DNA of 64,000 nt from Pseudomonas sp. TH43 (GCF_016650635.1 NZ_JAEKFI010000002.1:548570-612569); one strand, 5' to 3'. Counted from the first letter of the stretch, positions 8,215 to 17,571 are shown. Notes: generated by a model not told the origin, from the letters alone. Translations and numbers: made by a program.

Positions 8215-9114
8215 TCAGAGGGCGACGTTGCTTTGGTTGAGGCGTTCGCGCAGGAATTCAACCAGTGCCTGCACCGGTCGTGACGCCTGGCGATGCTGCG
8301 GATACACCGCCGATAACGTCAGCGGCTCCGGACGAAGATCATCCAGCACCGGCACCAAGCGCCCGTCCTTCAACGCCGCGCCAACAATGAACGTTGGCAG
8401 ATAGGTAATCCCCATCCCCTGCACCGCTGCGTCCCTTAACAATTCACCGTTGTTCACGCGCATACGCCCGGTGACATTGACCAACAGCGGCTTGCCCTGC
8501 CCCGCGTTGAACCGCCATTGCACCGAACGACCATGGCCATAAGGCAAGCAATCATGGCTGAGCAGTTCTTCGGGTTTCATCGGTGTACCGCGTTCGGCCA
8601 GATAAGCCGGGCTGGCGCAATACACCCGCTCGATGCTGGCGATGCGACGCGCGATCAAGGTCGAGTCTTCCAGCACGCCGATACGCAACGCCAGGTCGTA
8701 GCCCTCGCCGAGCAGGTCCACCGGGCGATCGCTCAAATCGACTTCAACGGTGACCTCGCGATAGCGCTGCAAAAACACTGGCAGCAGACAACCAAGGTGC
8801 GCGACGGCAAACGACAAGGGCGCACTCACGCGAATCGTGCCGCGCGGCTCGGCGGTCTGTCCGGCGATGCCCTGCTCGACCTGTTCGACTTCGCCCAGCA
8901 AGCGCAATGCCGACTCGTAATAGCTCTGACCCAGCGGCGTGACGTCGAGGCGCCGGGTCGAGCGATTCAACAATCGCACACCGAGGCGCTCCTCAAGTTG
9001 CATCAAGCGACGGCTGACGAATTGCTTGGACAGTCCCAACTGATCAGCCGCGGCGGTGAAGCTGCCGGAGTCCATGACCTGGCAAAAAATACGCATGTCT
9101 TCGAACGGGTTCAT
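8215..9114 (-). CDS. LysR-family transcriptional regulator
   Basis: A 299-residue regulator. The N-terminal winged helix reads FCQVMDSGSFTAAADQLGLS followed by VSRRLMQLEERLGVRLLNR, and the effector domain has the DLALRIGVLEDS strand typical of CrgA-like LysR proteins. The start at 9114 (MNPFEDM) fits family length; the frame extends to 9171 without support. It is divergent from the secreted esterase gene at 9343, and LysR proteins often control the divergent neighbour, so the esterase is the likely target. A REPIN lies in the shared promoter interval. Confidence 0.85.
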   Translation of the reverse strand: MNPFEDMRIFCQVMDSGSFTAAADQLGLSKQFVSRRLMQLEERLGVRLLNRSTRRLDVTPLGQSYYESALRLLGEVEQVEQGIAGQTAEPRGTIRVSAPLSFAVAHLGCLLPVFLQRYREVTVEVDLSDRPVDLLGEGYDLALRIGVLEDSTLIARRIASIERVYCASPAYLAERGTPMKPEELLSHDCLPYGHGRSVQWRFNAGQGKPLLVNVTGRMRVNNGELLRDAAVQGMGITYLPTFIVGAALKDGRLVPVLDDLRPEPLTLSAVYPQHRQASRPVQALVEFLRERLNQSNVAL

Positions 9115-9213
9115 TGTCACTCTCTGGTGGACAGTTAAACGCTTTATAGCCGCTTTTTCACTTTTCAGCACCCCATTAATCTGTGTCCACGGTTTGAAAA
9201 CAACCCCCTACCG

Positions 9214-9314
9214 GTAGGAGCTGCCGCAGGCTGCGATCTTTTGATCCTGATCTGCGCAGATGCTGGAAAAAGGCCAAAGCAGGATCAAAAGATCGCAGCC
9301 TGCGGCAGCTCCTA
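9214..9314. repeat. REPIN inside the LysR/esterase divergent promoter region
   Basis: Inverted GTAGGAGCTGCCGCAGGCTG arms with a GATCTTTTGATCCTG centre. Its right end is 28 bases before the esterase ATG, so it is either in the promoter or in the 5' untranslated region of that gene. Confidence 0.9.
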
Positions 9315-9342
9315 CATCACACATTTGAAAATGGAATTGAAC

Positions 9343-10359
9343 ATGAACATTAAAAAGACGCTCACCGCTTCCCTCCTCGCCCTGTCCATCGGTAATGCTT
9401 TTGCCGCTGGCAGCGAGGGTGTCGAACACAACACTCAAGCGTTCCTTGAAGCCCTCGCCGCCGGTGGTGGCAAGCCGCTGGAACAGCTGAGCCCGAAAGA
9501 CGCCCGCGCGGTGCTGACCGGTGCGCAGGCTTCGGTGAAGGTTGATTTGTCTGGTGTGGACGTCAGCGACAAGGCGATCAAGGTCGATGGCCAGACGATC
9601 AACCTGAAAGTGGTGCGTCCGGCCAAGGTCAAAGGCGAGTTGCCGGTGTTCATGTTCTTCCACGGTGGCGGCTGGGTGCTCGGTGATTACCCGACGCACC
9701 AGCGCTTGATTCGTGATTTGGTGGTGGGTTCTGGCGCCGTTGCGGTGTACGTCGATTACACGCCGTCGCCGGAAGCTCAGTACCCGACTGCGATCAACCA
9801 GGCCTATGCCGCAACCAAATGGGTGGCCGAGCACGGCAAGGACATCGGTGTCGACGGCAAGCGTTTGGCAGTGGCCGGCAACAGCGTCGGCGGCAACATG
9901 GCGGCAGTCGTGGCGTTGATGGCCAAGGAGCAAAAAACCCCGGCCCTGCGCTTCCAGTTGCTGATGTGGCCGGTGACCAATGCGCAGTTCGATGACGGCT
10001 CGTACCAGCAATTCGCCGAGGGCCATTTCCTCACCAAAGGCATGATGCAGTGGTTCTGGGACAACTACACCACCAACCCGGCCGAACGTGCGCAGATCCA
10101 TGCCTCGCCACTCAATGCCAGCGCCGAACAGCTCAAGGGCTTGCCCGCCGCCCTGGTGCAAACCGCTGAATTCGACGTGTTGCGTGATGAAGGCGAAGGC
10201 TATGCGCGGCACCTGGATGCAGCCGGCGTGGCGGTGACCTCGGTGCGCTACAACGGGATGATTCATGACTTCAGTCTGCTCAACCCACTGAGCCATATTC
10301 CTGAGGTGAAAGCGGCCGTGCGCCAGGCGGCGGCTGAGCTGAAAACCCATTTGAACTGA
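9343..10359 (+). CDS. Secreted alpha/beta hydrolase, hormone-sensitive-lipase type esterase
   Basis: A 338-residue protein. Residues 1-21 are a signal peptide (MNIKKTLTASLLALSIGNAF, then A). The HSL-family oxyanion motif HGGG is at 107-110, the nucleophile elbow GNSVGGN puts the catalytic Ser at 181, the acid lies in EFDVLRDEG and the His in GMIHDF. Family members hydrolyse short-chain esters; the location should be periplasmic or extracellular. The ATG at 9343 follows GGAA at a short distance. Upstream in-frame Met codons fall within REP sequence or lack a signal peptide and are rejected. The LysR gene diverges from it. Confidence 0.85.
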   Translation: MNIKKTLTASLLALSIGNAFAAGSEGVEHNTQAFLEALAAGGGKPLEQLSPKDARAVLTGAQASVKVDLSGVDVSDKAIKVDGQTINLKVVRPAKVKGELPVFMFFHGGGWVLGDYPTHQRLIRDLVVGSGAVAVYVDYTPSPEAQYPTAINQAYAATKWVAEHGKDIGVDGKRLAVAGNSVGGNMAAVVALMAKEQKTPALRFQLLMWPVTNAQFDDGSYQQFAEGHFLTKGMMQWFWDNYTTNPAERAQIHASPLNASAEQLKGLPAALVQTAEFDVLRDEGEGYARHLDAAGVAVTSVRYNGMIHDFSLLNPLSHIPEVKAAVRQAAAELKTHLN

Positions 10360-10385
10360 GCCCAAGCCCTCGCCACACCCAAAAT

Positions 10386-10415
10386 TGTGGTGAAGGGATT
10401 TATCCCCTCGCCACA
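10386..10415. repeat. Solitary palindromic REP
   Basis: A single REP (TGTGGTGAAGGGATTTATCC then CCTCGCCACA), itself palindromic, between the esterase and the MscS-type gene. Confidence 0.75.
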
Positions 10416-10471
10416 AAAACCTCCTCCCCACCAAAAACTTCTTCAACACTGCTGCAGCTCCGGAGATTGCC

Positions 10472-11899
10472 ATGTCCTTCCTCCTCACCCACCTGCTGTC
10501 CCTGAGCGCTGCCCTGCTGTTGCTCGACGCCGTGCTCTGGCACTTCACGCCCTTCACCCATCGTGCGCCGAAAGTGGCGGTGCGCCTGGTGCTGTTTCTG
10601 GCCTTCACCGCGCTGGTGATCAACGCCGGTGTCAGCCCGTTGCAGGCGCCGCTGTTCGCCGAAGATCGCGTGGCGCAACTGGGGGCAACGGCGCTGGGGA
10701 TTCTCTGGTGGTTGTACGCGGCGCGGGTGCTGACCGAAGTGATCGGTTTGATCCTGATGCGCCGCATCGGCCACAGCGGTCGCCTGCTGCAGGACGTCAT
10801 CGGTGCGCTGGTGTTTCTGGTGGCCATCGTTGCCGCCGCCGGCTACGTACTGGAGTTGCCGGTCAAAGGCTTGCTGGCGACCTCTGGTGTGTTCGCGATC
10901 GTCGTCGGTCTGGCGCTGCAAAGTACGCTGGCCGATGTGTTTTCCGGGATCGTGCTCAACACCACCAAGCCGTATCAGGTGGACGACTTCGTGGTGATCG
11001 ATGGCATCGAGGGCAAAGTGCTCGACATCGACTGGCGCGCCACGCACCTGCTGACCAGTGCCGGCACCATGGCCGTGGTGCCGAACTCGGTGGCAGCCAA
11101 GGCGAAAATCGTCAACCTCAGTCGCCCGAACAACCTGCACGGTGTGTCGATCAGCATCAAAGTGCCGAACTACATCCGCCCACGCCGGGTGCTCGACGCC
11201 CTCGACCGCACACTGCAAGGCAGCAGCAGTCTGCTGCTGAGCCCGGCGCCAAAAGTGGTGTTGAAAGAGGCCGGCGAAGAAATGTCCGAATACGTGGCCA
11301 GCGGTTTTATCGCCGATCTGGGCGAGAAAAGCGAAGTGCGCAATCAACTGTTCGACCTCGCGCATCGTCATCTCGAAGCGGCTGGTATTTCGCGGCATCC
11401 GGAGGGTGTGATCGAACCTTCGAGCCGCGCCCGCGCATTGCTCGATGAAGTGAAAATCTTCCGTTCGCTGAGCCCCGAGGAACGCGATCGCCTCGCCGAA
11501 TCGATGGTCGCACAGCAGTATTCCGCGGGCCAGGTGGTGCTGGATCTGGACGAAGTGCCGGACAGTCTGTTCGTGATTGCCACGGGCGTGGTCAGTGCGA
11601 CCGTGCCCGACGGTGACGGGCAGACCGAGGCCGGGCGGATGGGGCCGAGCGAGGTCATGGGTGAACAGAGCATTCTGGCGGATACACCGTCGCAGGCGAC
11701 GTTCACGGCGCTGACGTCGAGCATCATTTATCGACTCGACAAAGGGCTGACACGCCAGTGCATGGAGCATCGCGGCGAGGTCGCGACGGCATTGAACAAG
11801 TTGCAGGCAGTGAGACAGCAGAACAGTCATCTGGCGTTGATGGCGAAAACGGCGCCGATCAAGAAAGGTGGATTTTTGGGATGGTTGCAGAAGCGTTGA
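10472..11899 (+). CDS. MscS-type channel fused to a cyclic-nucleotide-binding domain
   Basis: A 475-residue inner-membrane protein. Four to five hydrophobic segments fill residues 1-150. The pore-helix and beta-domain of MscS follow, with GLALQSTLADVFSGIVL and VPNSVAAKAKIVNLSRP. A C-terminal cNMP-binding domain (about 325-445) has LDEVKIFRSLSPEERDRLAE, a VLDLDEVPDSLFVIATGVV strand pair and GPSEVMGEQSILADTPSQAT, the phosphate-binding cassette. Such fusions belong to the bacterial cyclic-nucleotide-gated MscS subfamily. The cassette keeps GE and a polar residue where Arg usually stands (DTPSQAT), so ligand binding is plausible but not certain. Confidence 0.85.
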   Translation: MSFLLTHLLSLSAALLLLDAVLWHFTPFTHRAPKVAVRLVLFLAFTALVINAGVSPLQAPLFAEDRVAQLGATALGILWWLYAARVLTEVIGLILMRRIGHSGRLLQDVIGALVFLVAIVAAAGYVLELPVKGLLATSGVFAIVVGLALQSTLADVFSGIVLNTTKPYQVDDFVVIDGIEGKVLDIDWRATHLLTSAGTMAVVPNSVAAKAKIVNLSRPNNLHGVSISIKVPNYIRPRRVLDALDRTLQGSSSLLLSPAPKVVLKEAGEEMSEYVASGFIADLGEKSEVRNQLFDLAHRHLEAAGISRHPEGVIEPSSRARALLDEVKIFRSLSPEERDRLAESMVAQQYSAGQVVLDLDEVPDSLFVIATGVVSATVPDGDGQTEAGRMGPSEVMGEQSILADTPSQATFTALTSSIIYRLDKGLTRQCMEHRGEVATALNKLQAVRQQNSHLALMAKTAPIKKGGFLGWLQKR

Positions 11900-11902
11900 A
11901 AG

Positions 11903-11974
11903 CAAAAGATCGCAGCCTGCGGCAGCTCCTACATGAGAACGCGTGTAGGAGCTGCCGCAGGCTGCGATCTTTTG
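11903..11974. repeat. REPIN with perfect 30-base arms between convergent genes
   Basis: Bases 11903-11932 and 11945-11974 are perfect inverted copies with a 12-base loop. It starts 4 bases after the MscS-type stop and ends 4 bases before the stop of the opposing hydrolase gene, so it probably ends both transcripts. Confidence 0.9.
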
Positions 11975-11977
11975 ACC

Positions 11978-12601
11978 TTACTTGGCAGTGAACTTGGTAT
12001 AGCTGTTGATCAGGTTGCGATAGTTCGGCAGACGTTCCGACAGCAGATGCGCCAGACCTTCCATGTCATTGCGCCAATCCCCCTGCAGCTCACACGCCAC
12101 CGAGAACCAGTTCAGCAGGTGTGCACCCGCCGCCGACATCCGCGCCCACGCCGCTTGCTGCACGGTGGTGTTGAAGGTGCCGGACGAGTCAGTCACGACA
12201 AACACTTCATAACCTTCAGCAATCGCCGACAGCGTCGGGAACGCCACGCAAACGTCCGTCACCACACCGGCGATGATCAGTTGCTTGCGACCGGTGGCCT
12301 TGATCGCTTTAACGAAATCTTCGTTGTCCCAGGCATTGATCTGGCCTGGACGCTGAATAAACGGTGCATCCGGGAACTGCTCGCGCAACTCAGGCACGAT
12401 CGGGCCGTTGGGGCCGGCGTCGAAACTGGTGGTGAGGATGGTCGGCAGTTTGAAGAACTTGGCGATGTCGCCCAGCGCCAGCACGTTGTTCTTGAACTCG
12501 TTCGGGGTGAAATCCTGTACCAGCGAGATCAGGCCGGTCTGGTGATCGACCAGCAGCACAACCGCATCATCTTTGTTCAGACGTGTGTAAGGAACGCTCA
12601 T
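11978..12601 (-). CDS. Isochorismatase-like hydrolase (YcaC type)
   Basis: A 207-residue cysteine hydrolase. The catalytic triad of the family is visible: Asp in LLVDHQTGL, Lys in IKATGRKQLIIAG, and Cys in GVVTDVCVAFPTLSA with the cis-peptide VVT before it. The length and the C-terminal half (SSGTFNTTVQQAAWARMSAAGA) match YcaC-like proteins, whose physiological substrate is unknown. It is the last of four minus-strand genes (DoxX, ABM protein, amidohydrolase, this gene) with short gaps, which suggests a joint role in handling a small organic compound. Confidence 0.85.
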   Translation of the reverse strand: MSVPYTRLNKDDAVVLLVDHQTGLISLVQDFTPNEFKNNVLALGDIAKFFKLPTILTTSFDAGPNGPIVPELREQFPDAPFIQRPGQINAWDNEDFVKAIKATGRKQLIIAGVVTDVCVAFPTLSAIAEGYEVFVVTDSSGTFNTTVQQAAWARMSAAGAHLLNWFSVACELQGDWRNDMEGLAHLLSERLPNYRNLINSYTKFTAK

Positions 12602-12671
12602 GGGGAAACTCCTGATGGACGGATGGATGAAACGTTAAGCGCCGACCGCATGGCCGGCGCTTCAGGGGAAA

Positions 12672-14510
12672 TCAGAACGCGAAGCAGGAACAGCCGAACG
12701 CGCCCCAGAAACCGGCGAAGTCGCTGACCGGCGCGTTCGACATCCGCGCCTTTTCATGGCTGTGCGTATGCACGGCGCACGGGCCGCTGCACTGGTGAAT
12801 CTGCGCCTGCAACGGCGAGTTCGGCCGCCAGTGGCCCGGGACTTTCACCACCGGCGACCAGTCCGGCAGCACCGGAATCGAGCGCGGGCCGAGGTCTTCG
12901 AAGTCGCCGGCGGCGTAAACGATCTTGCCGCCGACCACGGTGAGTACCGACTCGATCCACTTGATTGCTTCTTCCTCGACATGGAAGAAGTCCGCGCTCA
13001 GCGCCGCCAGATCCGCCAGTTGCCCGACCTTGATCTGGCCTTTCTTGCCTTGTTCAGACGAGAACCAGGCGCTGCCGTGGGTGAACAATTCCAGCGCGGT
13101 GGTGCGCGGCAGACCTTCTTCGTACAGCGCCAGACCGCCGACGGTGCGACCGCTGACCATCCAGTACAGCGAAGTCCACGGGTTGTAGCTGGAGACCCGC
13201 GTGGCATCGGTGCCGGCGCCGACCGGCACGCCTTCGGCGAGCATGCGTTTGATCGGCGGCGTCGCTTCGGCGGCTTGCTTGCCGTAGCGGTCGACGAAGT
13301 ATTCGCCCTGGAACGCCATGCGATCCTGAATCGCGATACCGCCGCCCAGCGCTTTCACCCGCTCGATGTTTTGCGGGGTGATGGTTTCGGCGTGGTCGAA
13401 GAACCATGGCAAGCCGTTGAACGGAATGTCACGGTCGACCTTCTCGAACACGTCGAGCATGCGGCTGATCGATTCGTTATAAGTCGCATGCAAACGGAAC
13501 GGCCAGCGCTGTTCGACCAGATGGCGCACCACCGGCTCCAGCTCCTCCTCCATGGTTTGCGGCAAGTCCGGGCGCGGTTCGAGGAAGTCTTCGAAATCGG
13601 CTGCCGAGAACACCAGCATCTCGCCGGCGCCGTTGTGGCGCAGGAAGTCGTCGCCCTGATGCAACTTGACGCTGCCGGTCCAGTTCTGGAAGTCGCTCAG
13701 CTCTTCTTTGGGCTTTTGGGTGAACAGGTTGTAGGCGATGCGCACGGTCAACTGGTCGTCTTTGGCCAGTTGCTCGATCACTTGGTAATCGTCCGGATAG
13801 TTCTGGAAACCACCGCCGGCATCGATCGCGCTGGTCAGGCCGAGGCGATTGAGTTCACGCATGAACTGACGGGTCGAGTTGACCTGATACTCCAGCGGCA
13901 GTTTCGGCCCCTTGGCCAGCGTCGAGTAGAGGATCATTGCGTTCGGCCGCGCGACCAGCATGCCGGTCGGGTTGCCGTTGGCATCACGGACGATCTCGCC
14001 ACCCGGCGGGTTCGGCGTGTCGCGGGTGTAACCAGCGACACGCAGGGCAGCGCGGTTGAGCAAGGCGCGGTCGTACAGGTGCAGGATGAACACCGGGGTG
14101 TCCGGCGCGGCCAGGTTGATTTCTTCCAGGGTCGGCATGCGCTTTTCGGCGAACTGGAATTCGTTCCAGCCACCGACCACGCGTACCCATTGCGGGGTCG
14201 GCGTGCGGTCGGCCTGATCCTTGAGCATGCGCAGTGCGTCGGCCAGCGACGGCACGCCTTCCCAGCGCAGTTCGAGGTTGTAGTTCAAACCGCCACGGAT
14301 CAGGTGCAGGTGCGAGTCATTGAGGCCGGGGATCACGCAGCGGCCGTGCATATCGACCACTTGCGTGTTCGGCCCGCGCAGGGCCATGGCCTGATTGTCA
14401 TTGCCGACGACCACAAAGCGCCCGTCGGTGATTGCCACGGCACTGGCCAGTGGTTTGGTTCGGTCTACGGTATGAAATTGGCCATCGAAGAGAATCAGAT
14501 CGGCGCTCAT
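12672..14510 (-). CDS. YtcJ-type amidohydrolase
   Basis: A 612-residue metal-dependent hydrolase of the YtcJ branch of the amidohydrolase superfamily. The first metal motif is PGLNDSHLHL (HxH), the carboxylated-Lys or equivalent strand region is GSVKLHQGDD, later ligands lie in FRLHATYNES and WFFDHAETI, and the final Asp in GAGTDATRV. The C-terminus ends in an unusual Cys-containing GAFGCSCFAF tail. Members hydrolyse N-substituted amides or related esters; the substrate is unknown. The protein lacks a signal peptide and is probably cytoplasmic. Confidence 0.85.
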   Translation of the reverse strand: MSADLILFDGQFHTVDRTKPLASAVAITDGRFVVVGNDNQAMALRGPNTQVVDMHGRCVIPGLNDSHLHLIRGGLNYNLELRWEGVPSLADALRMLKDQADRTPTPQWVRVVGGWNEFQFAEKRMPTLEEINLAAPDTPVFILHLYDRALLNRAALRVAGYTRDTPNPPGGEIVRDANGNPTGMLVARPNAMILYSTLAKGPKLPLEYQVNSTRQFMRELNRLGLTSAIDAGGGFQNYPDDYQVIEQLAKDDQLTVRIAYNLFTQKPKEELSDFQNWTGSVKLHQGDDFLRHNGAGEMLVFSAADFEDFLEPRPDLPQTMEEELEPVVRHLVEQRWPFRLHATYNESISRMLDVFEKVDRDIPFNGLPWFFDHAETITPQNIERVKALGGGIAIQDRMAFQGEYFVDRYGKQAAEATPPIKRMLAEGVPVGAGTDATRVSSYNPWTSLYWMVSGRTVGGLALYEEGLPRTTALELFTHGSAWFSSEQGKKGQIKVGQLADLAALSADFFHVEEEAIKWIESVLTVVGGKIVYAAGDFEDLGPRSIPVLPDWSPVVKVPGHWRPNSPLQAQIHQCSGPCAVHTHSHEKARMSNAPVSDFAGFWGAFGCSCFAF

Positions 14511-14553
14511 CGCAGTTCCTCAAACAAAGTGAAAAGGAGCAAACCCCGCGCGC

Positions 14554-15180
14554 TCAGCGTGGCGAGGTTTCTTGGGAATCGAGGTGTTCATGGGCCTGAC
14601 CCGCCTCCAGCCACGGCGCGAACAGTCGCGTCACACGGGGCATGAACACGTACACCACCGACACAACGATGGTCAGGGTGATCAGGAACGTGGCAACCAC
14701 GTAGTTGGAAAGCAGCGGATGCAGTTTGAGCAGCGGCCCCCAGATCAGCGGCACCAGCAAGGTGTGCGGCAGAATCACCAGCAAGGTGATCACCGCCTGT
14801 TTCCAGCGCGGCGGTGGCGAAGCAGCTTCGGCCAGCGGCGAAAACCAGAATTCGTTGATCGGGGCGACTTCGGTCTGGTCGCCGTCAGCGAGCATCGGCG
14901 CGGCTTCGTCGACCAGCGCCTGACGTTGTGGCGATTCCAGCCATTGCTGCATCGCGTCGGTGGAGCAAAAGCGCAGCACGCAGGTGTAGAAGTCGAGGCC
15001 GGCACGCTTGCCGCGCACCACGTCGACGCCCAAATGCCCTTCGCGCTGCCCCGCCACCCGGACGATATTGCGCAGCCAGGTTTCATACGCCGCCTCGAAA
15101 CCGGCCTTGACCCGGTGCTTGACGATCAGCGTGACGGTCTCATCAGACCCCGGTGCTTTTTGACTCAGGACTTCAGGCAT
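14554..15180 (-). CDS. ABM-domain protein with C-terminal membrane segments
   Basis: A 208-residue protein with an N-terminal antibiotic-biosynthesis-monooxygenase (dimeric ferredoxin-like) domain (VTLIVKHRVKAGFEAAYETW to about residue 110) and two hydrophobic segments near the C-terminus (AVITLLVILPHTLLVPLI and VATFLITLTIVVSVVYVF). The start at 15180 (MPEVLSQ) overlaps the DoxX stop by 8 bases, implying translational coupling; an upstream Met at 15207 is less likely. ABM domains act as cofactor-free oxygenases or as ligand-binding units; the reaction is unknown. Confidence 0.8.
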   Translation of the reverse strand: MPEVLSQKAPGSDETVTLIVKHRVKAGFEAAYETWLRNIVRVAGQREGHLGVDVVRGKRAGLDFYTCVLRFCSTDAMQQWLESPQRQALVDEAAPMLADGDQTEVAPINEFWFSPLAEAASPPPRWKQAVITLLVILPHTLLVPLIWGPLLKLHPLLSNYVVATFLITLTIVVSVVYVFMPRVTRLFAPWLEAGQAHEHLDSQETSPR

Positions 15181-15589
15181 AACGCAGCACTCCGGGCAAT
15201 CGGACATTGAGCGCCAGCCGTCCCGGCCCGGCGATCAACACAGTGGTAAACAGGATCAGCAGCAACCAGCCGAACTGCCCTTCGGCCACGCTCCATTGCG
15301 GATGCACGATCAGCAGCGCCACCAGCAGCACAAAGAGAATAGGCACGCAGGCCAATCGCGCCAGCACCCCGGCGACGATCAGTAGCGGACAGAGGACTTC
15401 AGCGAAGATCGCCAGACATAAGGTCAGGTGCGCGCCGAGGTGGAACGGGTCTTCGATCAGTTGCAGCTGCGCGCTGAAGTCGAGCAGCTTGGGCAAGCCG
15501 TGGACCCACAGCAGGAAGAGCCCGCCGGTCACCCGCAGAAACAGCAAACCGAGGTCGCGCGCCTGTTCATCCCGTTGAGAACCGTGCAT
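15173..15589 (-). CDS. DoxX-family membrane protein
   Basis: A 138-residue protein with four hydrophobic segments (LGLLFLRVTGGLFLLWVHGL at the start) as in DoxX/DoxD-like proteins, which are linked to redox chemistry or to oxidoreductase partners. It is the first gene of the four-gene minus-strand block, and overlaps the ABM gene by 8 bases. Pairing of DoxX with an ABM oxygenase-like protein fits a redox function at the membrane, which is inferred. Confidence 0.85.
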   Translation of the reverse strand: MHGSQRDEQARDLGLLFLRVTGGLFLLWVHGLPKLLDFSAQLQLIEDPFHLGAHLTLCLAIFAEVLCPLLIVAGVLARLACVPILFVLLVALLIVHPQWSVAEGQFGWLLLILFTTVLIAGPGRLALNVRLPGVLRYA

Positions 15590-15715
15590 GGGCCCACCCT
15601 TTAATAGTTATTGGGGTGAATCATGCCGGTCATGCGGAGGAAGAAATTGAATGGATGTGCTCTCTTCGGGACCTTCCCGCCAAGAGGCGCCGAAGATGCC
15701 GAGAGTGGCTTTTGC

Positions 15716-17461
15716 TCAGGGCACAGCCCGAATCGTGTATTCACGCGTTTGAAAGATCGCCGCCGTATTAGCGTTCGCAACCTGATCCAGGTTGACCCTG
15801 AAACGAATGATCAGCTTGCTGCCGTTCCTCAGCAATCGCAGGTAATCGGCGGAGATCACAGGGCTGAAGCTGCCATTGGTCACCCAGGCGCGATGCACCA
15901 TATTTGTCGACCCCACCCACATCCGCAGGTTGTGCGCACCGGTGTTGCTCTGGCCCTCCAGGTCGAGCCAGATCCGTTGGTTCACTGCGATAAACGGCCA
16001 GATAAGAAACAACAGATTTGCGCCGAATGGAACGTCTTTCAGATCGAGAATATCAGTGCCGTTGGCCTGAGTGATCCGCGGAGCCACAAGTCGATCCAGC
16101 GCAATCTGCGACACGTTCAGACGCAGGGGTTGAGAGGTCACCGGAGCAGAGGTGCCTCGGGTATAAGTAGAGGTCACCTCCATTGATTTTCCGATGCTGA
16201 ATGGCACCAGCAGCACGGGCAATCTGATTCTGACCGGGCGTGTGGTGCCGGCCGCAACCGGCGTGGTGGTATGCGAACCGGCAGGGAGAGTGCCGACAGC
16301 GGCTGTCACCGTTACTGAAACCATATCGGTGGGTTGATGGTCGTAATTGAGCTCAGCCGTCAGCGTCGTTGTTGCGTCCAACGGATTGAGGTTTATGCCA
16401 TCGGGTGCCTCGACAATCATCAGCGGCAAGGTTTGAATCACGACGTTGATCAGCCATCGATTTGAGGCGCCGCCGCTGCCATCCGCCAACGCCACCGTAA
16501 ACCCATGCGATCCGCCTGTCAGGTCAGCCGCGACGTAGTTCCAATGACCGTCAACGACATCGACCGTATCGAGTCTGGTCATGCCATCGAATACATTCAC
16601 TTTATCGGAAGCGCTGCCACTTAGCGTGACCGTGGTGTGTCGGGTGTCAGCGCCGTCGTGTATGTCTCCATCAAGATCCGTGACTGACGATATCTTCGGC
16701 CCGTTAGAGGCTGCTGACAGTACGATGTAGTTTCGATGCGCAAATGGCTGCGCGAGCGACGGATCCTGACTTCCTTGCAGCCCGGCCATGAAATTCAGCG
16801 ACAGCACGCTGCGATTACGCAGACGTTGCAATGGTTCGGCGTCGAAGTTCTGCTCGAAAAAACCGTAGCGGTTGAATTCGTCGTCGACCATGTTGCCTGG
16901 CGCTTGCCAATATCGCGCCTTGAAATCACTGCCATCAGCGTTTTGGCCTTTGAGTTCTAGCCAGAAGGGATTGCCGCGCCTGCCCAGTAGCCACGCATTT
17001 ATACGCAAGGTGAACTCAGAAAGGTTGCTGACATTCAGCTCACCGCCCTGACCGTCGTTATCGGCCTGTCGGATAAATGGTCGAGGCAGATTCAATTGAT
17101 TGACGCCTGTTATGTAAAGCGGCAAAGGCTGTGAAGTAACCGGAGGTTCAATGCCACGATAAACCGTGTAAAAGACGATGACGCTCTGCTCGAAGTTGAA
17201 AGCCACCAAGAGGTTATCAATATGGGTTTGGAAAGGACGTGTGAACCCGCCGATCGGTATACGCGGTGATGTGTAGGACCCGGAACCTGGCGTTCCTGCC
17301 CAGGTGATCGTGAGACTGTCTCCTGGCCGCCAGTCGAAGTCGATCTTTACCGTCAGGTTGTACCGAGCGGCCTCTGGATCCAACAAACCATCAGGTCGAC
17401 TTTCTTTGATTGAGAGCGGCGGCAGACTGCCACTGTCAAGCTCACGTATCAGCGCATCCAT
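15716..17461 (-). CDS. Large Ig-like-domain protein of unknown function, full-length copy
   Basis: A 581-residue protein rich in beta structure, without a signal peptide. An N-terminal region of about 240 residues (MDALIRELDSGSLPP onward) is followed by a bacterial Ig-like segment (VTLSGSASDKVNVFDG, then VDGHWNYVAADLTGGSHGF), and then by a second region that echoes the first (IEPPVTSQPLPLYI against SAPVTSQPLRLNV), suggesting internal repetition. The start at 17461 is preceded by AAGGAC. Its N-terminal half is duplicated at 17816-18563. It may be a secreted or surface protein using a non-classical route, but no function can be assigned. Confidence 0.7.
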   Translation of the reverse strand: MDALIRELDSGSLPPLSIKESRPDGLLDPEAARYNLTVKIDFDWRPGDSLTITWAGTPGSGSYTSPRIPIGGFTRPFQTHIDNLLVAFNFEQSVIVFYTVYRGIEPPVTSQPLPLYITGVNQLNLPRPFIRQADNDGQGGELNVSNLSEFTLRINAWLLGRRGNPFWLELKGQNADGSDFKARYWQAPGNMVDDEFNRYGFFEQNFDAEPLQRLRNRSVLSLNFMAGLQGSQDPSLAQPFAHRNYIVLSAASNGPKISSVTDLDGDIHDGADTRHTTVTLSGSASDKVNVFDGMTRLDTVDVVDGHWNYVAADLTGGSHGFTVALADGSGGASNRWLINVVIQTLPLMIVEAPDGINLNPLDATTTLTAELNYDHQPTDMVSVTVTAAVGTLPAGSHTTTPVAAGTTRPVRIRLPVLLVPFSIGKSMEVTSTYTRGTSAPVTSQPLRLNVSQIALDRLVAPRITQANGTDILDLKDVPFGANLLFLIWPFIAVNQRIWLDLEGQSNTGAHNLRMWVGSTNMVHRAWVTNGSFSPVISADYLRLLRNGSKLIIRFRVNLDQVANANTAAIFQTREYTIRAVP

Positions 17462-17571
17462 GTTCACGTCCTTTTTGGGCCACCTTGCACATAGGCCAAT
17501 CAGACATCTGAACAAGGGATGCGCCACTGTCAGAACTGTCAGGTCAAGCGCTGTTTCAGATGAACGGTCGC

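Noticed and set aside
9208..10827. A 539-residue minus-strand open frame covering the esterase gene
   Set aside because: It starts in the MscS-type gene, reads through REP sequence at its end and has no family features.
12756..14645. A 629-residue plus-strand open frame opposite the amidohydrolase
   Set aside because: It is a shadow; the minus-strand product has complete amidohydrolase metal motifs.
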